A program made the position numbers and the translations under genes. Source: Desulfovibrio sp. (lineage in GTDB: Bacteria; Desulfobacterota; Desulfovibrionia; Desulfovibrionales; Desulfovibrionaceae). From it: 13,372 nucleotides of DNA. The DNA is taken from positions 1-13,372 of the forward strand of contig DQED01000164.1 of the NCBI GenBank assembly GCA_003525525.1, given 5' to 3'. This document shows positions 6,649 through 13,350 of the stretch, piece after piece (within the stretch, counting starts at the first letter, position 1; each line of letters starts with the position of its first letter). Under the pieces are notes generated by a model. The model had not been told where the DNA came from. It made no database searches and worked only from the letters and a program-made list of their open reading frames with translations.

Positions 6649-8865
6649 ATGATCCGCATCAACGAAATTCTGGACAAGACCGCCGTCTACCTGACCGAAC
6701 AGGAACAGGCGCTGCTCACCAAGGCCTACGTGTTCTCCGCCGCGGCCCACGCCGGACAGGTGCGTCTGTCCGGCGAGCCCTACCTGTCCCACCCGCTGGA
6801 AGCGGCCGGCATCCTGGCGGACATGCGCCTGGACGCGGCCAGCATCGCCTCGGGCCTGCTCCACGACACCGTGGAGGACACCAAGGCCACCGTGGACGAG
6901 CTGGAAGAGCTCTTCGGCGAGGAAGTGGCCGACATCGTCGACGGCGTCACCAAGATCAGCCTCATTCCCTTCGAATCCAAGGAAGAGGCCCAGGCCGAGA
7001 ACATCCGCAAGATGATCCTGGCCATGGCCAACGATATCCGCGTCGTCCTGGTCAAGCTGGCCGACCGCCTGCACAACATGCGCACGCTGGAGTTCCAGAA
7101 GCCCCAGAAGCAGGCGCTGATCGCCCAGGAAACCATGGACATCTACGCGCCCCTGGCCAACCGCCTGGGCCTGCACCGCATCAAGACCGAACTGGAAGAC
7201 CTGAGCTTCAAGTACTTGAAACCCGACGTCTACAACCAGATCAAGGCCGGGGTGGACCGCCACCACACCCTGGACGAGGCCTACATCGAGCGCGTCATCG
7301 GCAAGATCAAGGAGATGCTCGGCGAAAACCACATCCGCGCCCGCATCTTCGGCCGCCGCAAACACCTCTGGAGCGTCTTCAACAAGATGCGCGTCCAGGG
7401 CCTCACCATCGACCAGGTCCACGACCTCGTGGCGTTTCGCGTCATCGTCGAAACCATCCGCGAATGCTACGCCGTGCTCGGCCTCGTGCATTCCATCTGG
7501 AAACCCGTGCCAGGGCGCTTCAAAGACTATATTTCGATGCCCAAGGCCAACATGTACCAGAGCCTGCACACCACCGTCGTCGGCCCCGACGGCGAGCGCA
7601 TCGAAATCCAGATCCGCACCGTGGAAATGAACCGCCTCGCCGAAGAAGGCGTGGCCGCGCACTGGAAATACAAGGAACGCGAAAAAAGCAAGTTCAATCC
7701 CAAGGACGTCGAGCGCTTCACCTGGCTGCGCCAGATCATGGACTGGCAGCGCGAACTCAAGGACTCGCGCGAATTCGTGGCCAACCTGCGCTTCGACCTC
7801 TTCCAGGACGAGGTCTACGTCTTCACCCCCAAGGGCGAAGTCAAGGAACTGCCCGAAGGCGGCACGGCCGTGGACCTCGCCTTCCTCATCCATACGGCCA
7901 TCGGCGAACACTGCGCCGGAGCCAAGGTCAACGGCAAGCTCGTCCCCCTGGAAACGCCGCTCAAAAACGGCGACACCGTCGAAATCATCACCGACAAGAA
8001 CCGCCACCCCAACCGGGACTGGCTCAAGTTCGTCAAGACCGCCAAGGCCCGCACCCGCATCAAACATTTCATCCGCACCGAGGAACGCGCCCGCTCCATC
8101 GTCCTCGGCCGCGAACTGCTGGAAAAACAGGGCCGCAAGGACGGCGTCAACATCCAAAAGGCCATCAAGGACGGCTCCATGCTCGCCCTGGCCCGGGAAC
8201 TCTCCCTGCCCGGCGTCGAAGACGTCCTTTCCGCCGTGGGCTACTCGCGTATCACGCCCAAAAAGATCATCGGCCGCCTCCTGCCTAAAAAGGAGGGAGA
8301 AGAGGCCGACATCCACCTCAAGGTGGAAACGCCGCAGGCCCCCGCCGACAGCGTCGCCGGCACGGCCAAGGGGAAGACCGGCGAAGGCGTGCGCATCCAG
8401 GGCGTGGACAACGTGCTCGTGCGCCTCGCCCAATGCTGCAACCCCGTGCCCGGCGACCCCATCGTCGGCTACATCTCGCGCGGCCGCGGCGTGGTCGTGC
8501 ATACCCACGACTGCCCCAACGTTCCCAATCTCGAATCCGAACGTCTCATCCAGGTCAACTGGGAAGGCGAAAAGGAACATCCCTACCCGGCGGGGCTCTC
8601 CATCCTGGCCAAGAACCAGAAAGGCGTGCTCGGCAAAATCTCCCAACTGCTCGCCGAAGAAGGCGTCAATATCGATTCCGGCGCCATCCACTCCAATATC
8701 GACGGCACCAGCCAGCTCGTCTTCCGTATCGAAGTGCGCGACTCCAGCCACCTCTACCGCACCATCGATCGCTTAAGCCGCCTCGATGCCGTCATCGCCG
8801 TCAAACGCCGCGCCGTCACCGACGAACTCGGCGCAGGCCCCGACGCCGACGAGAACAGCGAATAG
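6649..8865 (+). CDS. rsh: bifunctional (p)ppGpp synthetase/hydrolase, RelA/SpoT homologue
   Basis: A 738-residue long-form RSH enzyme that makes and degrades the alarmone (p)ppGpp in the cytoplasm. Domains in order: HD hydrolase with intact LLHDTVEDT (H72, D73); synthetase with RFKDYISMPKANMYQSLHTT (R290-F-K-D293) and EIQIRT; TGS from about 388 to 450 (VYVFTPKGEVKELPEGGTAV); a helical region; a Cys-containing zinc-finger/RIS block with QCCNPVPGDPIVGY (C596, C597); and a C-terminal ACT domain (about 655-735). The RxKD signature together with a complete HD site marks the SpoT-like bifunctional class, not the hydrolase-dead RelA class (ExDD). The ATG at 6649 has GAGG at 6634-6637, eleven bases upstream; the GTG at 6628 is in frame but has no ribosome site. 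The gene lies close behind the peptide-binding lipoprotein gene. It ends 6 bp before a repeat unit that forms tandem hairpins. Confidence 0.96.
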   Translation: MIRINEILDKTAVYLTEQEQALLTKAYVFSAAAHAGQVRLSGEPYLSHPLEAAGILADMRLDAASIASGLLHDTVEDTKATVDELEELFGEEVADIVDGVTKISLIPFESKEEAQAENIRKMILAMANDIRVVLVKLADRLHNMRTLEFQKPQKQALIAQETMDIYAPLANRLGLHRIKTELEDLSFKYLKPDVYNQIKAGVDRHHTLDEAYIERVIGKIKEMLGENHIRARIFGRRKHLWSVFNKMRVQGLTIDQVHDLVAFRVIVETIRECYAVLGLVHSIWKPVPGRFKDYISMPKANMYQSLHTTVVGPDGERIEIQIRTVEMNRLAEEGVAAHWKYKEREKSKFNPKDVERFTWLRQIMDWQRELKDSREFVANLRFDLFQDEVYVFTPKGEVKELPEGGTAVDLAFLIHTAIGEHCAGAKVNGKLVPLETPLKNGDTVEIITDKNRHPNRDWLKFVKTAKARTRIKHFIRTEERARSIVLGRELLEKQGRKDGVNIQKAIKDGSMLALARELSLPGVEDVLSAVGYSRITPKKIIGRLLPKKEGEEADIHLKVETPQAPADSVAGTAKGKTGEGVRIQGVDNVLVRLAQCCNPVPGDPIVGYISRGRGVVVHTHDCPNVPNLESERLIQVNWEGEKEHPYPAGLSILAKNQKGVLGKISQLLAEEGVNIDSGAIHSNIDGTSQLVFRIEVRDSSHLYRTIDRLSRLDAVIAVKRRAVTDELGAGPDADENSE

Positions 8866-8871
8866 CCCACT

Positions 8872-8922
8872 GCCTCCGGCGGCCGGGACGCTGTCCCGGG
8901 CCCTGCTGGGGCGCTGCCCCAG
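8872..8922 (+). repeat. REP-like unit with two tandem hairpins, 3' of rsh
   Basis: Starts with the 13-mer GCCTCCGGCGGCC (8872-8884), also present at 9000-9012 (inverted) and 13250-13262. Two seven-base-pair hairpins follow, both with loop GCT: CCGGGAC/GTCCCGG (8883-8899) and CTGGGGC/GCCCCAG (8906-8922). No T-run follows, so this is not a classical terminator; it could still protect or end the rsh transcript. With the inverted unit at 8951-9024 it forms a head-outward composite resembling a BIME. Confidence 0.7.
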
Positions 8923-9024
8923 ACCCCGCCTGCCGACCGCCTCTCCACCCGCTTGCCGCTCCCCCGTCGGGGAGGTCCAGGAGGGGATCATCCCCTCCTG
9001 GCCGCCGGAGGCATCTTCACTCTC
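8921..9024 (-). repeat. left copy of the 74-bp inverted gene-end repeat
   Basis: Core 8951-9024 is the exact reverse complement of 13238-13311. The flank 8921-8950 also matches 13312-13350, with three mismatches and a 7-8 bp extra segment in the right copy. Read on the minus strand (sense to glgP) it runs GTGAAGAT, the 13-mer head GCCTCCGGCGGCC (9000-9012), then a 25-bp near-perfect palindrome (arms CCAGGAGGGGAT/ATCCCCTCCTGG, 8977-9001, one-base centre). It ends with a second hairpin, CTCCCC/GGGGAG around a four-base loop (8959-8974). No T-run follows either hairpin. The copy lies in the gap between the convergent rsh and glgP genes. Confidence 0.9.
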
Positions 9025-9058
9025 TCCTCTCCCTCTCTCTCCTTCTCTCCCCTTCCCC
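9014..9058. repeat. polypyrimidine (minus-strand polypurine) low-complexity tract
   Basis: About 45 bases of almost pure C/T with degenerate six-base periodicity (CTCTCC, CTCTCT units), beginning nine bases beyond the glgP stop on the minus strand and running into the 74-bp repeat. A comparable GA-rich tract precedes the right copy after dinB. It is non-coding; the Leu/Pro or Arg/Glu open frames that cross it are artefacts of the repeat. Confidence 0.75.
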
Positions 9059-9067
9059 ACATCCTCA

Positions 9068-11533
9068 TTATTTCGGCGGCACGGGTTTGATGCCCCAGAT
9101 ATCGTGTGCGTATTCGCGGATGGTGCGGTCGGAGGAGAAGTAGCCCATGCGGGCGGTATTGAGGATGGCTTTGCGCGCCCAGACGTCGGGGCGCGCGTAG
9201 TCCATGCCCAGGCGTTCGTGGGTTTCGATGTAGGACATGAAATCGGCGAGGTGCATGTAGCGTTCGTTGCGGGCGAGGAGTTTTTCGAAGATCCAGTGAA
9301 AGCCGGAGGCGGCTTCCGGGCTGAAGCGGCCGGCCGAGATGGCGTCGAGGACGCGGCGGATTTCCGGGTGTTTGCTGTAGTATTCCCAGGGGTCGTAGCT
9401 GCCGTCGCCGAGTGCGCGTTCCACTTCGGGGGTGGACAGGCCGAAGAGGTAGAAGTTTTCGTCGCCCACGCATTCGCGGATTTCGATGTTCGCGCCGTCG
9501 AGGGTGCCGATGGTGAGCGCGCCATTTAAGGAAAACTTCATGTTGCCGGTACCGGAGGCTTCGGTGCCGGCGGTGGAGATTTGTTCGCTGACGTCGGCGG
9601 CGGGGATGAGTTTTTCGGCCAGGGAGACCCGGTAGTCGGGGGCGAAGACGACCTTGATGTGGTCGCCGACGCGTTTGTCGCCGTTGATGACGCGGGCGAG
9701 GCAGCAGATGAGGTGGATGATTTCCTTGGCCTCGAAGTAGCCGGGCGCGGCCTTGCCGGCGAAGAGGTACACGCGCGGCACGGCCGGGATATAGCCGTCT
9801 TCGGTCAGGCGCAGGTAGTCGTGGATGATGTGCATGACATTGAGGATTTGGCGCTTGTATTCGTGGATGCGCTTGGCCTGGATATCGAAGACGGCGTCCG
9901 GCGAGAGGACGACGCCCGAGGCCCGGGTGACGAAACCGGTCAGGTATTCCTTGTTGGCGCGTTTGACGGCCATGAATTTCTGGCGGAACGCGGCGTCCTC
10001 GGCCAGGGGGACGAGTTCCTCGAGCCGGTCGAGGTCCTTGACCCAGGCGTCGCCGATGGCCTCGGTGATGAGCGCGGACAGGCCCGGGTTGGCCTTGTGC
10101 AGCCAGCGGCGCGGGGTGATCCCGTTGGTTTTGTTGTTGAACTTGCCCGGCCACAGGGCGGCGTAGTCCGGGAAGAGCACTTTCTTGACCAGTTCGGAGT
10201 GCAGCCGCGAGACGCCGTTGACGGAATGGGAGCCGACCACGGCGAGGTTGGCCATGCGCACCTGTTTGCCGTTTCCTTCTTCGATCAGCGACAGGCGGCG
10301 CAGGGCGGCGTCGCCGGGGTTGGCGGTCGCGCGGATGTGGTCGAGGAAGCGCCGGTTGATTTCGTAGATGATCTGGAGGTGGCGCGGCAGAACCTTGCCC
10401 AGGAGTTCCACGGGCCACATTTCCAGGGATTCGGGCATGAGCGTGTGGTTGGTGAAGGCCAGGGTGCGCGTGGTGATGTTCCAGGCCCGGTCCCAGGGCA
10501 CGCGGCGTTCGTCCACGAGGATGCGCATGAGTTCGACCACGGCCAGGGCCGGGTGGGTGTCGTTGAGCTGGATGGCGGTGAATTCCGGCAGTTCCTCGAT
10601 GTTGCGGTTCTGTTTGAGGAAGCGCCGGGTGATGTCGCGCAGCGAGCAGAAGACGAGGAAGTATTCCTGGATCAGGCGCAGTTCGCGGCCGAAGGCGATG
10701 GATTCGCTCGGGTAGAGGATCTTGGACACCAGTTCCGAATAGACTTTCTGGTGGATGGCTTTGATGTAGTCGCCCTGGTCGAAGATCTTCATGTCGAAGT
10801 TGTCGGTGGAGCGGGCGGCGAAAAGGCGCAGGTAATTGACGGTCTTGTCGCCGTATCCCACGATGGGGATGTCGTAGGGCACGCCGACCAGATCCTGCCA
10901 GTCCACCCACAGGGGGAGGTAGCCGCCGTCCGGACCCTGGTGGTCTTCGATACGGCCGTAGATGGGCACGATGACGGACTGGTCGCGGCGTTCGATCTGC
11001 AGGGGCATGCCTTCGGCCATCCAGTAATCGGGCCGCTCGACCTGGCGGTCGTTTTCGATGGTCTGCTTGAATAGGCCGAATTCGTAGTGGATGCCGTAGC
11101 CGCAGCCGGGCAGGTCCAGGGTGGCCAGGGAGTCGAGGAAGCAGGCGGCCAGGCGGCCGAGGCCGCCGTTGCCGAGCGCCGGATCGCGTTCGAACTCCCG
11201 GATTTCCTCCAGTTCGAAGCCCCATTGCCGCAGCAGTTCGATGCACGTGTCCTCGATGCGCATGTTGTCGATGTTGTTGCCCAGGCAACGCCCGAGCAAA
11301 TATTCGATGGAGAGGTAATACATGCGTTTGGCCCGGGCGTCGCGGTAGCGCTGCCGGGTTTCGAGCATCCTGTCCACGAGGCGGTCGCGCAGCGTTCGGG
11401 ACAGAGCCATGGCCACGTCGCGGTTGCCGGCCTCGGCGCAGGGCTTGCCCAGGGAATGCGTGATATGGTGGCGGATGGAGCAGGAAAGGGAATCGGCGTC
11501 GAGGGTTTCGAGCGGACAGTGCGCAACGGGCAT
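9068..11533 (-). CDS. glgP: glycogen/starch/alpha-glucan phosphorylase
   Basis: An 821-residue PLP-dependent phosphorylase (GT35) that releases glucose-1-phosphate from polyglucose with inorganic phosphate in the cytoplasm. Full length for the family. Visible signatures: YYLSIEYLLGRCLGNN, ALGNGGLGRLAACFLDS (from residue 119), GYGIHYEFGLFKQ, QLNDTHPALAVVELMRIL, NGITPRRWL, KRIHEYKRQ, and the cofactor site EASGTGNMKFSLNG with the PLP lysine at K666. The start is set by the ATG at 11533, which has a very strong ribosome site GAGGAGGT seven bases upstream. The reading frame stays open far upstream, antisense to dinB, but that part is not coding. No glgA, glgB or glgC is adjacent. The gene is divergent from the small 67-aa gene and convergent with rsh. 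It would mobilise storage polyglucose, which is known in Desulfovibrio. Confidence 0.96.
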   Translation of the reverse strand: MPVAHCPLETLDADSLSCSIRHHITHSLGKPCAEAGNRDVAMALSRTLRDRLVDRMLETRQRYRDARAKRMYYLSIEYLLGRCLGNNIDNMRIEDTCIELLRQWGFELEEIREFERDPALGNGGLGRLAACFLDSLATLDLPGCGYGIHYEFGLFKQTIENDRQVERPDYWMAEGMPLQIERRDQSVIVPIYGRIEDHQGPDGGYLPLWVDWQDLVGVPYDIPIVGYGDKTVNYLRLFAARSTDNFDMKIFDQGDYIKAIHQKVYSELVSKILYPSESIAFGRELRLIQEYFLVFCSLRDITRRFLKQNRNIEELPEFTAIQLNDTHPALAVVELMRILVDERRVPWDRAWNITTRTLAFTNHTLMPESLEMWPVELLGKVLPRHLQIIYEINRRFLDHIRATANPGDAALRRLSLIEEGNGKQVRMANLAVVGSHSVNGVSRLHSELVKKVLFPDYAALWPGKFNNKTNGITPRRWLHKANPGLSALITEAIGDAWVKDLDRLEELVPLAEDAAFRQKFMAVKRANKEYLTGFVTRASGVVLSPDAVFDIQAKRIHEYKRQILNVMHIIHDYLRLTEDGYIPAVPRVYLFAGKAAPGYFEAKEIIHLICCLARVINGDKRVGDHIKVVFAPDYRVSLAEKLIPAADVSEQISTAGTEASGTGNMKFSLNGALTIGTLDGANIEIRECVGDENFYLFGLSTPEVERALGDGSYDPWEYYSKHPEIRRVLDAISAGRFSPEAASGFHWIFEKLLARNERYMHLADFMSYIETHERLGMDYARPDVWARKAILNTARMGYFSSDRTIREYAHDIWGIKPVPPK

Positions 11534-11576
11534 GGGGAAAACCTCCTCAAGGACAATCGGGGCAAGGGGATATTGC

Positions 11577-11607
11577 CTCATAGCAAAAGGGAGACGGCGT
11601 TGTCCAA
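11577..11607 (-). promoter_or_regulatory. candidate glgP promoter
   Basis: On the minus strand an extended -10, TGC then TATGAG (complement of 11577-11582), lies about 28 bases before the glgP ribosome site. TTGGAC (complement of 11602-11607) could be the -35, but the 19-base spacer is long; the TG extension could compensate. Weak motif-level evidence. Confidence 0.28.
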
Positions 11608-11617
11608 CGGGAGAGCC

Positions 11618-11645
11618 TAAAGGAGTCCTCCATCGCGGCCGATAA
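11618..11645 (+). promoter_or_regulatory. sigma-28 (FliA)-like promoter of the 67-aa gene
   Basis: A perfect flagellar-type -10, GCCGATAA (11638-11645), is preceded by TAAA (11618-11621) with a 16-base spacer, against the usual 15. It lies 38 bases before the ATG at 11684, giving a leader of about 30 bases that contains the ribosome site. Position and the exact eight-base -10 support the call; the spacer is one base long, and the downstream half of the -35 does not match the TAAAGTTT form. Confidence 0.5.
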
Positions 11646-11683
11646 GTGACGAGTAGGCGACATTTTATCCAAGGAGGCCAACC

Positions 11684-11887
11684 ATGGACGCGATAGACGG
11701 AACCGGAAGCGGCACGCTCAAGGGGGCTTTTGCCCAGCAAAAACTCGGCGCGCAGGTGGTCACGGACACGCTGACCCGCATGAACACCGACCAGACGACC
11801 GGCAGGGTGGACCAGGATTTCGATTTCCAGACGAAAGTGCTCTCCGCGGCCAAAGGCCTCGGCGGCAACGTGAACGTCAAGGCGTAA
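11684..11887 (+). CDS. small protein of unknown function, possibly motility-associated
   Basis: A 67-residue protein with no signal peptide, no membrane segment and no cysteine. The N-terminus is Gly/Thr-rich (MDAIDGTGSGTLKGAF). The middle could form a helix (QQKLGAQVVTDTLTRMN). A polar DQTTGRVDQDFDF stretch leads to a conserved-looking end, VLSAAKGLGGNVNVKA. Coding is well supported: ATG at 11684 with AAGGAGG (11671-11677) six bases upstream, normal codon bias, and a long hairpin after the stop. The layout of a helical centre plus a short VL..A.G.G.NVN..A tail reminds me of small proteins annotated as putative motility proteins (YjfB-type), and the promoter looks sigma-28-dependent. The two hints agree, but I cannot confirm the family. 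Neighbours (glgP, dinB) give no functional clue. Confidence 0.75.
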   Translation: MDAIDGTGSGTLKGAFAQQKLGAQVVTDTLTRMNTDQTTGRVDQDFDFQTKVLSAAKGLGGNVNVKA

Positions 11888-11896
11888 CGCTTCCCC

Positions 11897-11944
11897 AGGC
11901 CGCCGGATCACGGGAGGAAATCCCCGTCCGCGATCCGGCGGCCT
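11897..11944. terminator. long hairpin after the 67-aa gene, probable terminator
   Basis: AGGCCGCCGGATC (11897-11909) and GATCCGGCGGCCT (11932-11944) are a perfect 13-base-pair stem. The 22-base loop itself holds a small inner hairpin (ACGGG/CCCGT). It begins ten bases past the stop. Only a weak GTTCCC follows, so termination may be intrinsic but poor, or the hairpin may protect the mRNA. It also insulates dinB, which starts 64 bases later. The right arm shares CCGGCGGCC with the head of the gene-end repeat; this may be chance. Confidence 0.55.
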
Positions 11945-11990
11945 GTTCCCGCGACCGGAGGCGCTCCGCCGCCTTGCCTTCGGCACCGAT

Positions 11991-12004
11991 TCAACGCATG
12001 TTCG
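11991..12004. promoter_or_regulatory. weak LexA-like operator candidate before dinB
   Basis: TCAACGCATGTTCG lies directly before the dinB start. It matches the GAAC-N4-GTTC form of LexA box at seven of eight defined bases (CAAC-N4-GTTC). dinB genes are often SOS-controlled. One match of this quality can arise by chance, and LexA boxes differ among deltaproteobacterial lineages. Confidence 0.2.
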
Positions 12005-12007
12005 GTC

Positions 12008-13186
12008 ATGGCGACCATCCTCCATCTCGACATGGACGCGTTCTTCGCCTCCGTCGAGCAACACGACGACCCGGCGCTGGCCGGAAAACCCGTCATCATC
12101 GGCAACCACCTGCGCGGCGTGGTCTCCGCCGCCTCCTACGAGGCCCGCGTTTTCGGCGTGCGCTCGGCCATGCCCGTGGTCGAAGCCAAACGCCGTTGTC
12201 CCCACGGCGTCTTCCTGCCCGGCAACCGCCGCCGCTACGGCGAAGTCTCGCGCATCGTCATGGCCGCCCTCAGCCGCATCTCTCCCCTCGTCGAACCCGC
12301 CTCCATCGACGAGGCCTACGTGGACGTCACCGGCACCGAAACCCTCTTCGGACCGCCCGAAACCCTGGGCCGCGCCGTCAAGGCCATGATCCGCGAGGAA
12401 ACCGGCCTCGCCTGCTCCGTCGGCATCGCGCCGGTCAAATTCATCGCCAAAATCGCTTCGGACTACGACAAACCCGACGGCCTCACCGTGGTCGCGCCCG
12501 ACCAGGTCGCCGCGTTTCTCGCCGACCTGCCCGTGGGGAAAATCCCCGGCGTCGGCAAACGCGCGCAGGATACCCTCGCGCGCCTCGGCGTGCGTCTCGT
12601 GCGCGACGTCCTCAACTACCCGCCGGACTTCTGGAAACGGCACTGCGGCAAATGGGGCCTCGACCTCTACGCCCGCGCCAACGGCCAGGGCAGCGACGTC
12701 GTCAGCCCCAGCCGGGAAGCCAAATCCGTCTCCGCCGAAAACACCTTCGACACCGATACCGCCGACCGCAGCCGTCTCGCCGCCTGGCTCCTGCGCCAGG
12801 CCGAACGCATCGGCCGCGAACTGCGCCAGGAAAACCTCCGCGGCCGCACCATCACCCTCAAACTCAAATTCAACGACTTCCGCCAGATCACCCGCAGCCG
12901 CACCCTCCCCGAACCCACCGACAGCGACACCGTCATCTTCAACGCCGCCAGAACCCTCCTCGACGCCGAACCGCTGCCCCACTCCGTGCGCCTCATCGGC
13001 GTCGGCGTCTCCAACTTCGGACGCCAGGAACGACAACTCGGCCTGTTCGAATCCGCCACGCAAACCCAAAACATCCGCGACGGCAAAATCAACGCCGCCC
13101 TGGACGCCATTCGTGACAAATTCGGTCGTGAAGCCATCGTGCGTGGCCGGTTGTTCGATTTCAGGCGGAAGAAGGATGAAGGGTAG
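12008..13186 (+). CDS. dinB: DNA polymerase IV (Y-family translesion polymerase)
   Basis: A 392-residue Y-family polymerase that copies past damaged template bases. The palm carries LHLDMDAFFASVE (metal-binding D8) and the catalytic SIDEAYVDV (D101, E102). The SYEARVFGVRSAMP steric-gate region, fingers and a helix-hairpin-helix thumb (IPGVGKRAQDTLARLGV, about 178-195) follow, then the little-finger domain. A sliding-clamp-binding motif QLGLF is at 343-347, followed by about 45 residues ending IRDKFGREAIVRGRLFDF, the longer tail seen in many bacterial DinB proteins. All catalytic residues are present. The ATG at 12008 is required by the LHLDMDAFF start, but no clear Shine-Dalgarno lies before it; translation may be weak. 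The 3' end is Lys/Asp/Glu-rich and runs into a purine-rich hexamer tract right at the stop codon. Confidence 0.96.
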   Translation: MATILHLDMDAFFASVEQHDDPALAGKPVIIGNHLRGVVSAASYEARVFGVRSAMPVVEAKRRCPHGVFLPGNRRRYGEVSRIVMAALSRISPLVEPASIDEAYVDVTGTETLFGPPETLGRAVKAMIREETGLACSVGIAPVKFIAKIASDYDKPDGLTVVAPDQVAAFLADLPVGKIPGVGKRAQDTLARLGVRLVRDVLNYPPDFWKRHCGKWGLDLYARANGQGSDVVSPSREAKSVSAENTFDTDTADRSRLAAWLLRQAERIGRELRQENLRGRTITLKLKFNDFRQITRSRTLPEPTDSDTVIFNAARTLLDAEPLPHSVRLIGVGVSNFGRQERQLGLFESATQTQNIRDGKINAALDAIRDKFGREAIVRGRLFDFRRKKDEG

Positions 13187-13249
13187 AGGGAGAGGGAGAA
13201 GTAGAGGTAGAGATAGAGGTAGAGGGAGAGGAGAGGGGAGAGTGAAGAT
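13184..13249. repeat. degenerate hexamer purine-rich microsatellite after dinB
   Basis: Starts at the dinB TAG stop and consists of six-base units such as AGGGAG, AGGTAG, AGATAG and GGGGAG, with no C up to the 74-bp repeat. Strand asymmetry is extreme. The counterpart after glgP (9014-9058) has the same position and polarity but different unit order, so the tract evolves faster than the adjoining repeat. Confidence 0.8.
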
Positions 13250-13350
13250 GCCTCCGGCGGCCAGGAGGGGATGATCCCCTCCTGGACCTCCCCGACGGGG
13301 GAGCGGCAAGCAGGTGGGGAAGCGGTCGGCAGGCGGGACGTCGGGGTCTG
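13238..13350 (+). repeat. right copy of the 74-bp inverted gene-end repeat
   Basis: Core 13238-13311 is the exact reverse complement of 8951-9024. It holds the 13-mer head (13250-13262), the 25-bp palindrome (13261-13285) and the CTCCCC/GGGGAG hairpin. Similarity continues with a few changes to about 13350, including a 7-8 bp extra segment near 13338. Beyond that, to the window end, the copies diverge and no gene is visible. It lies sense to and immediately 3' of dinB. Confidence 0.9.

Noticed and set aside
6529-8751. Long open frame (740 aa) on the minus strand, antisense to rsh, and a similar one at 4698-6677
   Set aside because: Both are antisense shadows produced by high third-position GC; no recognisable motif and no plausible start region.
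8883-8922. Tandem hairpins after rsh as an ordinary Rho-independent terminator
   Set aside because: There is no T-run after either stem, and the segment begins with the repeat-family head, so it is listed as a repeat unit.
13184-13249. Possible CRISPR-like tandem array
   Set aside because: The units are six bases, degenerate and without spacers; this is a low-complexity tract.
11534-13309. Upstream extension of the glgP frame through dinB and the right repeat
   Set aside because: The frame is open only because dinB is GC-rich on the other strand. The family start and a strong ribosome site fix glgP at 11533.
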